Source of the DNA: Candidatus Bathyarchaeota archaeon
GTDB taxonomy: Archaea > Thermoproteota > Bathyarchaeia > Bathyarchaeales > Bathyarchaeaceae
Assembly (NCBI GenBank): GCA_020348365.1
Contig: CP070749.1
Span: forward strand, 41,546-49,133
Length of the DNA stretch: 7,588 bases
Direction of reading: 5' to 3'
Below, in pieces: positions 1 to 4,330 of this stretch; the first letter of the stretch is position 1, and every line of letters begins with the position of its first letter. Below the pieces are notes generated by a model that saw nothing but the letters and a program-made list of their open reading frames with translations, made no database searches and had not been told where the DNA came from. The translations under genes and the position numbers were made by a program.

Positions 1-40
1 CCTCAAACTTGGAAGGGGAAATTGCAGTTAGGGGCTTCAT
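1..40 (-). CDS. 5' end of an unidentified leftward gene (partial)
   Basis: An ATG (complement of 38-40) opens a frame that stays open to the window edge. Only thirteen residues are visible, MKPLTAISPSKFE. A GGTGAG-like ribosome site lies about five bases upstream on the minus strand, and an AT-rich TTAAGATA element lies a further 30 bases up, so this looks like a real gene start. The L-T-A-I-S-P string resembles the N-terminus of one clade of adenylosuccinate lyases (LTAISP followed by DGRY). The residues after it do not match that pattern, so no function is assigned. It is divergent to the membrane-protein gene at 178. Confidence 0.35.
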   Translation of the reverse strand, partial: MKPLTAISPSKFE

Positions 41-67
41 CCGCGCTCACCCTTTCTTCTACTCAAG

Positions 68-80
68 ATTATCTTAAGAG
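68..80 (-). promoter_or_regulatory. Possible TATA-like element for the left-edge gene
   Basis: Read leftward, the stretch gives CTCTTAAGATAATC-like sequence, an AT-rich box 30-40 bases before the ATG at 40. That spacing suits an archaeal promoter with a short leader. It contains the 8-base palindrome TCTTAAGA (72-79). The match to a TATA consensus is only partial. Confidence 0.25.
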
Positions 81-135
81 CTTTCTCAGCATCCATGTAT
101 TCTAGAATTGGACTTCTCACAAAATAGATAAGAGT

Positions 136-142
136 AAGGAGG
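136..142 (+). promoter_or_regulatory. Strong Shine-Dalgarno site ahead of a 5-codon mini-ORF
   Basis: AAGGAGG ends eight bases before an ATG at 151, ideal spacing for that ATG. It is 35 bases from the ATG at 178 that starts the long frame, too far to serve it directly. The site therefore points to initiation at 151, where the frame closes after five codons. Confidence 0.6.
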
Positions 143-150
143 ATTGTTTG

Positions 151-168
151 ATGTTTGTTGGGGTGTGA
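151..168 (+). other. Five-codon mini-ORF (MFVGV, stop TGA) just upstream of, and in frame with, the membrane-protein gene
   Basis: ATG TTT GTT GGG GTG TGA directly follows a strong ribosome site. The stop is nine bases before the ATG of the 79-residue frame, and the two frames are in the same phase (through the stop one would read KKRMVSEDV). It may be a short upstream ORF that delivers ribosomes to the next start by reinitiation. It may instead be the true N-terminus of the gene interrupted by a nonsense codon or a sequencing error. The sequence alone cannot separate these. Confidence 0.4.
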
Positions 169-177
169 AAGAAGAGA

Positions 178-417
178 ATGGTCTCAGAGGATGTTCAGAA
201 AATCCTTGCCCTCATAATCGTTACACTCTCTTTTCTTGCCCTCCCTGTTCTATTGTTCTTTTTTGCGCTGGCATTGTACGTTAATGCAACTTACGTGATT
301 CAGTTTTATCACACGAGAGATTTTGCTGATGGGCTGATTGCAGCCTTACTAGCCGTTGTTAACGCTGGAGTGCTCTGGACTCTTCGGGCGTTGATAAAAT
401 GGATAAGAGAGAAATGA
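178..417 (+). CDS. Small two-helix membrane protein of unknown function
   Basis: The 79-residue product is strongly hydrophobic. Predicted membrane helices span about residues 9-34 and 50-69. A polar loop between them holds FYHTRDFAD, and the C-terminus is basic (KWIREK). There is one N-glycosylation-type sequon at Asn36 in the loop. Positive charges at the C-terminal end suggest that end is cytoplasmic, with both ends inside and the loop outside. I do not recognise the family, and no catalytic motif is visible. The start at 178 has only a weak purine-rich GAAAGAAGAG ahead of it. The strong ribosome site upstream belongs to an in-frame mini-ORF, so the true start is uncertain. It converges on the ferritin-like gene with a gap of 33 bases. 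Confidence 0.6.
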   Translation: MVSEDVQKILALIIVTLSFLALPVLLFFFALALYVNATYVIQFYHTRDFADGLIAALLAVVNAGVLWTLRALIKWIREK

Positions 418-418
418 G

Positions 419-445
419 GCATCTCGCCGGCAATCTTCTTGATGC
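419..445. terminator. Possible weak bidirectional hairpin between convergent genes
   Basis: GCATC (419-423) and GATGC (441-445) form a five-base inverted repeat around a 17-base loop containing the palindrome GCCGGC. It sits in the only 33 bases between the ends of two convergent genes. No T-run follows on either strand, so a terminator role is only suggested by position. Confidence 0.2.
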
Positions 446-450
446 TTGCA

Positions 451-894
451 TCACTTCGACTTGTCAAGCATTGTTTTCAGTCTTAGCTTACGACTGTTTC
501 TTCTCTCAGCTGCTTTTTTGAAGGCTCTTGGTATGGTAGCAAGTAGAGATTTCGACTGTTCTGCCGCATCCGAGTAGAATCTTCTAGCATTCTCTTCGAG
601 TTTCATAGCTGTCTCCAAAGCTCCATGATAGCTTTGGCCTTCATTCAATGCTATCTCAGCTGGGTAGTCGCTTAGGTCCATTTGGATGAAGCATGCTTCG
701 AGAGCGTCTGAAATAGTCTCCTGATAAGTCCTCGTCACCAGCACCTTGCTCTTCATGCATTCTTTGGCAAAAGCTAGGAATGCTTCTCTTCCCTCTGCAT
801 ATTTCCCGGCTGTCTCCTCATAGAATTTGGACGAGGCCTCCTCGAGTCTCTGGGCGAAGCTGATGATGGCGGAGCATGTTGCCTGGTCACTCAC
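451..894 (-). CDS. Ferritin/rubrerythrin-fold small protein with degenerate metal sites
   Basis: This is a 147-residue, almost wholly helical protein. Two related repeats carry the rubrerythrin-type signature of a Glu pair followed by Phe-Tyr: LEEASSKFYEETA at 17-29 and LEENARRFYSDAAE at 99-112. In active ferritin-like di-iron proteins each is followed by a helix with E-x-x-H. Here the matching stretches appear to be AKECMKSK (43-50) and AAERRNSRK (128-136), with Lys48 and Asn133 where His is expected. A full di-iron site therefore seems absent. The C-terminus is very basic. I chose GTG at 894 because GGTGGT lies six bases upstream and the start falls one base after the stop of the dehydrogenase. 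The longer reading begins with TTG at 918 and would overlap that gene. It is the last gene of the three-gene operon, and tight coupling suggests a role linked to the dehydrogenase. Function is unknown. Confidence 0.7.
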   Translation of the reverse strand: MSDQATCSAIISFAQRLEEASSKFYEETAGKYAEGREAFLAFAKECMKSKVLVTRTYQETISDALEACFIQMDLSDYPAEIALNEGQSYHGALETAMKLEENARRFYSDAAEQSKSLLATIPRAFKKAAERRNSRKLRLKTMLDKSK

Positions 895-895
895 G

Positions 896-2404
896 TTAGA
901 ACCACCGTTGAATAACAACCTTGCTTTCGGTGAAGAAGCGGACGGCCTCCTGCCCTTGCCCGTGCAGTGTTCCGAAGAAGGAGTCCTTCATTCCGCTGAA
1001 GGGGAAGAACGCCATCGGAGCGGCTATTCCAATGTTGATGCCTATGTTGCCGCACTGGGTTCTGTACTGGAACTCTCGGGCCCATTTTCCGTTTGAAGTG
1101 AAGATGGACGCTGCGTTGCCATAGGGATTGCTGTGGATCATCTGTATGGCTTCATCTAGGCTTCCCGCCCTCATAATGCTTGCCACAGGGCCGAAGATCT
1201 CTTCTTTGCCAATAGTCATGTCCGGTGTGACATTCTCAAAGGCTGATGGGTTGAGGAAGCATCTGTGAGGCCAATCCCCAATGAGCTTCAAGTCTCTGCC
1301 ATCAAGCTTCAGCTTCGCTCCTTCCTCTATGCCTTTCTCTATGAAGCCTGTGACGCTTTTCTTCTTGCTTTCATCGCGCATGGGCCCCATCTGAATGGAT
1401 TCGTCAAGTCCATAGCCAACCCTTATCTTGGAGGCTGCGTCGAGAAATGCATCTGCAACCTTCCTGTAGAATGTGTTACTTTCATGCTCGTTGAGGCCTT
1501 CGCTGACGATGATGAGGTTGGCGCCTGATAGACAGCGTTGACCTGTATTGCCATAGAAGGAGGTCATGCAAGCTGCTATGGTCCGTTCTAATTTAGCGTC
1601 GGGCATCACCAGCAGGAAGTTCTTTGCTCCGGTCTGGGAAATGACGCTCTTGCCGGTTTCGCCGCATCTTTTGTAAACGACATCTCTGCCCACGGATGTG
1701 GATCCGACAAAGCATACTCCCTTGATGCCGGGATGATCCAGCATGCCTGAGACGACAGTTCTTCCACCATTGACTAGATTCCATACGCCCGGTGGAATAC
1801 CTGCTTCTTCGGCTAACTCTACTATTTTCACTTGGCTGATGGGATCCTCACTTGAAGGCTTCAATACGATACAGTTACCCGTGGCGACAGCATATGGTGC
1901 GAACCAGAGTGGAACCATGAAAGGGAAGTTGTAAGGGCCTATTATTCCAAAGACTCCCAGCGGCTGCCTTATCAAGTATTCGTCTATGCCTGCTGCTATG
2001 TCCTCTAAATTGTAGCCCATCATCAAGGATGGGATTCCAGCTGCAACCTCGACGTTTTCGATTCCTCGTCTTGTTTCTCCTCTGGACTCGTCAATGGTCT
2101 TTCCGTGTTCCATGGTTTGGATTCTGCTCAGCTCCTCGAAGCGTTCCTCCATCAGTTCTTTCAGCCTGAAGAGGCATCTTACCCTGGCGAGTGGGGGGGT
2201 TCTCCTCCAACCGGGGAAGGCTTCCTTAGCGGCTTCTACAGCAGCATTTATCTCGTCTCTCGTCGAGATGGGAACCTTCGCTATGGCCTTGCAATTGGCT
2301 GGATTGACGACGTCAACGAGTTCTCCTTCAGATTCAACCCAGTCTCCACCGATGAAATTCCTGAGTGTCAAAACCTCTTTTATTGGCTCTTCCAAAACTG
2401 TCAT
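896..2404 (-). CDS. mmsA: Methylmalonate/malonate-semialdehyde dehydrogenase-like enzyme (CoA-acylating, NAD-dependent)
   Basis: The 502-residue product has the full length of the aldehyde dehydrogenase superfamily. Its hallmarks are those of the methylmalonate-semialdehyde dehydrogenase family: GPYNFPFMVPLW with oxyanion Asn159, the NAD-site GSTSVG (234-239), GAKN..VMPDA (259-270), GQRC with catalytic Cys291, EEIFGP (401-406) and PFSGMKDSFFG (468-478). The general-base Glu of hydrolytic aldehyde dehydrogenases is replaced by Gln257, as expected for members that transfer the acyl group to CoA. Arg108 and Arg290 match the two arginines linked to carboxylate recognition in the Bacillus enzyme. 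The family turns methylmalonate or malonate semialdehyde plus CoA and NAD into propionyl-CoA or acetyl-CoA, CO2 and NADH in the cytoplasm. It lies 24 bases after the aminotransferase, its likely supplier of semialdehyde, and one base before the ferritin-like gene. Which semialdehyde is used cannot be read from sequence. Confidence 0.88.
   Translation of the reverse strand: MTVLEEPIKEVLTLRNFIGGDWVESEGELVDVVNPANCKAIAKVPISTRDEINAAVEAAKEAFPGWRRTPPLARVRCLFRLKELMEERFEELSRIQTMEHGKTIDESRGETRRGIENVEVAAGIPSLMMGYNLEDIAAGIDEYLIRQPLGVFGIIGPYNFPFMVPLWFAPYAVATGNCIVLKPSSEDPISQVKIVELAEEAGIPPGVWNLVNGGRTVVSGMLDHPGIKGVCFVGSTSVGRDVVYKRCGETGKSVISQTGAKNFLLVMPDAKLERTIAACMTSFYGNTGQRCLSGANLIIVSEGLNEHESNTFYRKVADAFLDAASKIRVGYGLDESIQMGPMRDESKKKSVTGFIEKGIEEGAKLKLDGRDLKLIGDWPHRCFLNPSAFENVTPDMTIGKEEIFGPVASIMRAGSLDEAIQMIHSNPYGNAASIFTSNGKWAREFQYRTQCGNIGINIGIAAPMAFFPFSGMKDSFFGTLHGQGQEAVRFFTESKVVIQRWF
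901..906 (-). promoter_or_regulatory. Ribosome site that decides the start of the ferritin-like gene
   Basis: GGTGGT on the minus strand lies inside the last codons of the dehydrogenase gene, six bases before the GTG at 894. It supports the GTG over the upstream TTG and implies translation coupled to the preceding gene. Confidence 0.45.
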
Positions 2405-2428
2405 TCTTGGTCACTCTCGTTAGTCTGG

Positions 2429-3721
2429 TTATGCCTTTTTTATTAGCCTTTCTAAGATGCTTAGTGCCTTGTCAATCTGTTCTTTCTCGATGACTAGTGG
2501 TGGCTGAAGCCTGAGCGTGCATCCCTTGGCTCCGCCAGCGCCGATTAGTAATCCTTCTTCTCTAGCTAAATCCCTTATTTTCGTGGTTTCATCTTTGGCA
2601 GGGGTCTTCCTTTCTCTGTCTCTAACGAGTTCGATGCCTATCATTAGTCCTTTTCCTCTGACGTCTCCAATGATTTTGTGATCCTCTTTCATCTCATTTA
2701 GGCGCTTCATTATGTAACGTCCTTTTTCAGCGGCTTTCTCTGACAGCTTGTCCCTCAACAATACTTCAATGTTGGCGAGTGCTGCTGCCGCGGAGACAGG
2801 GTTTCCGCCGAAGGTTGAGAGGTGATCCCCTGGCTCAAACGAGTCGCCGATGTCTGGTCGAGTTGTGCATGCGCTTATGGGAAAGCCATCAGCAATTCCT
2901 TTTGCGAGGGTCATTATGTCCGGTTTTACGTCGTAATGTTCAATCGCGAAGAGTTTTCCTGTTCTGCCAAATCCGCTTTGAACTTCATCAGCTATGAACA
3001 GGATGTTGTACTCATCCAAGATTTTCTTTACGATTTTGAAGTATTCGGGTGGTGGCGGTATAATGCCTCCTTCGCCCATGACTGGTTCAGCTATGAATGC
3101 TGCGACTCCCTTGCTTGTGACATACTCTATGACGTCACGGACGGTTCTAGCGCAGAGAAGATCACAGCTGGGATATTCCTGTTCGAAGGGGCAGCGATAG
3201 CAATATGGTGGATACGTGAATGCGACTCCTGGAACGTATGGTCCCATATCGTATTTTCTTCGTCCGGCCTGCCCGGTTATGCTCAGTGTGCCGAGTGTTC
3301 TTCCGTGGAATGAGCACATCAAAGCTATAAGTTCAGATTTCTTGGTGTATTTTCGTGCGAGCTTTATGGCGCACTCGACGGCTTCTGCGCCGCTGTTGCC
3401 AAAGAAGGTTTTTTGGAGAGGTGACGGTGTGACCTCTGCCAGTTTCTCAGCCAGTTTTATGGTTGGAGGTATATAATATACGTAGCTGCAGGCATGCACC
3501 AGCTTTCTTGCCTGTTTGATAGCAGCGTCTACGACCTCCTGCTGGCCGTGACCTACATTCACGACTGAGATTCCTGCGAAGCAGTCTATATACTCCTTCC
3601 CATTGACATCCTTTATGACTGCTCCTTTTGCTTCTGCAATCACCACTGGCTGCATCTTTGTTAGCATACTCGTTATCAGATGTTTATCCGCTTTCTTTAC
3701 AACCTCATCGGCTTTGCCCAT
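2429..3721 (-). CDS. Class III PLP-dependent aminotransferase (omega-amino acid:2-oxo acid type)
   Basis: The 430-residue fold-type I aminotransferase is of normal family length. Visible motifs are NSGAEAVE (109-116) for phosphate binding, FHGRT (138-142) with the ring-stacking aromatic, AEP (211-213), and DEVQSGFGRTG (245-255) with Asp245 for the pyridine nitrogen. Lys274 in TLAKG is the Schiff-base lysine, and STFGGNP (302-308) completes the site. This set is typical of 4-aminobutyrate, beta-alanine/3-aminoisobutyrate (AGXT2-like) and ornithine aminotransferases. The dehydrogenase downstream favours beta-alanine or 3-aminoisobutyrate as substrate, giving malonate or methylmalonate semialdehyde; this is inference. 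An insert holds four cysteines (174, 177, 186, 190) that could bind a metal. The ATG follows AAGGAG by nine bases and opens a three-gene operon. Acetylornithine or lysine aminotransferase activity is an alternative, though no arginine or lysine biosynthesis genes are nearby. Confidence 0.88.
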   Translation of the reverse strand: MGKADEVVKKADKHLITSMLTKMQPVVIAEAKGAVIKDVNGKEYIDCFAGISVVNVGHGQQEVVDAAIKQARKLVHACSYVYYIPPTIKLAEKLAEVTPSPLQKTFFGNSGAEAVECAIKLARKYTKKSELIALMCSFHGRTLGTLSITGQAGRRKYDMGPYVPGVAFTYPPYCYRCPFEQEYPSCDLLCARTVRDVIEYVTSKGVAAFIAEPVMGEGGIIPPPPEYFKIVKKILDEYNILFIADEVQSGFGRTGKLFAIEHYDVKPDIMTLAKGIADGFPISACTTRPDIGDSFEPGDHLSTFGGNPVSAAAALANIEVLLRDKLSEKAAEKGRYIMKRLNEMKEDHKIIGDVRGKGLMIGIELVRDRERKTPAKDETTKIRDLAREEGLLIGAGGAKGCTLRLQPPLVIEKEQIDKALSILERLIKKA

Positions 3722-3730
3722 ATCAAGTAT

Positions 3731-3736
3731 CTCCTT
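3731..3736 (-). promoter_or_regulatory. Ribosome site of the aminotransferase gene
   Basis: AAGGAG on the minus strand lies nine bases before the ATG at 3721. This fixes the start and shows that the operon's first gene has a transcribed leader. Confidence 0.65.
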
Positions 3737-3765
3737 AATCTGTAGACTTCATTATGGACATACCG

Positions 3766-3782
3766 AAAGGTTTTAAGGTTTC
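3766..3782. promoter_or_regulatory. Overlapping divergent TATA-like boxes between the two operons
   Basis: The stretch AAAGGTTTTAAGGTTTC reads as a purine-rich BRE-like AAAGG followed by TTTTAA on the plus strand, and as GAAACC followed by TTAAAA on the minus strand. A start about 25 bases away would give a leader of about 20 bases for the ferredoxin gene (ATG 3819) and about 25 bases, including the AAGGAG site, for the aminotransferase (ATG 3721). It also contains a direct repeat of AAGGTTT. Because the boxes overlap, the two promoters could compete or be controlled together by one factor. The boxes are assigned by eye. Confidence 0.45.
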
Positions 3783-3818
3783 TGGATTCCTCGCTTAATA
3801 TTCTGCCAACGATTGGTG

Positions 3819-4304
3819 ATGAAGCTGTCTCGAGCCTATGTTATCTGTGACCCCGACAGATGTCTAGGCTGTCAAATCTGCGAACTCGCCTGTTCTGTGA
3901 CTAAAGGCAAGAGTTCTGACACTTTATTCTCCCGTATTCACGTAGTCAATTTTGAGCCAATAGGCAGTATGGCTCTTGCATGCGTTCTCTGTGAAAAAGC
4001 CCCATGCGTCGCGGTATGCCCGACAGACGCCTTGTTCAGAGGTGAGACTGGGATAATACACGTAGATGAGGACAAATGCAATGGGTGTGCTTTGTGCATG
4101 GAAGTCTGCAAATTCGGTGCGATAACGCCACATCCAACCAAGAGAGCGGTTGCTATCTGTGATTTCTGCGATGGAGATCCGGAATGCGTCAAACTCTGCC
4201 CGTTTGAAGACGCGTTGACTTTTGGGACCTTGGAGGATGCGGCGCCTAAATTCAAGAGGAAGAAGGTTGTGCAGCTTCTTCAAAATCTCATCGAAGAATC
4301 TTGA
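3819..4304 (+). CDS. Four-cluster [4Fe-4S] ferredoxin-like electron-transfer protein, partner of AOR
   Basis: The 161-residue protein has sixteen cysteines in four groups: 15/18/21/25, 55/58/63/67, 87/90/93/97 and 114/117/123/127. This is the layout of the iron-sulfur subunits of DMSO-reductase type enzymes and of ferredoxin-like partners coded beside many AORs (for example YdhY beside YdhV in E. coli). It would carry electrons between the tungsten enzyme and ferredoxin or another acceptor. There is no signal peptide or membrane helix, so it should be cytoplasmic. Cys10 is an additional cysteine outside the clusters. In-frame TTG (3813) and GTG (3816) starts exist, but ATG 3819 gives the usual N-terminus. 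The only SD-like GGTG abuts the ATG, so the message may have a short or weak leader. AOR follows 26 bases after the stop. Confidence 0.88.
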   Translation: MKLSRAYVICDPDRCLGCQICELACSVTKGKSSDTLFSRIHVVNFEPIGSMALACVLCEKAPCVAVCPTDALFRGETGIIHVDEDKCNGCALCMEVCKFGAITPHPTKRAVAICDFCDGDPECVKLCPFEDALTFGTLEDAAPKFKRKKVVQLLQNLIEES

Positions 4305-4314
4305 ATTGTCAAAA

Positions 4315-4320
4315 GGAAGG
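4315..4320 (+). promoter_or_regulatory. Ribosome site that decides the AOR start
   Basis: GGAAGG lies ten bases before the ATG at 4331. It supports that ATG over the in-frame TTG at 4301, which overlaps the ferredoxin stop and would add ten residues not expected in the family. Confidence 0.5.
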
Positions 4321-4330
4321 ATGGAATGGA

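Noticed and set aside
99..108. Perfect palindrome ATTCTAGAAT upstream of the membrane-protein gene
   Set aside because: A single 10-base AT-rich palindrome with no second copy; it could be an operator, but chance occurrence is too likely to call.
895..918. TTG at 918 as start of the ferritin-like gene
   Set aside because: It would overlap the dehydrogenase gene by 23 bases with no ribosome site; GTG 894 has GGTGGT at good spacing and directly follows the upstream stop.
2822..3313. 163-codon plus-strand frame inside the aminotransferase gene
   Set aside because: It lies wholly antisense to a gene with a complete set of catalytic motifs, has no ribosome site, and its translation shows no recognisable domain.
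3924..4283. Long minus-strand frames over the ferredoxin gene
   Set aside because: They arise from codon bias opposite a cysteine-rich gene; the plus strand has sixteen ordered cluster cysteines.
4301..4330. TTG at 4301 as start of AOR, overlapping the ferredoxin stop (TTGA)
   Set aside because: It adds ten residues absent from the usual AOR N-terminus, has no ribosome site, and ATG 4331 follows GGAAGG and gives the family-typical MFGYTGNLLRVDL start.
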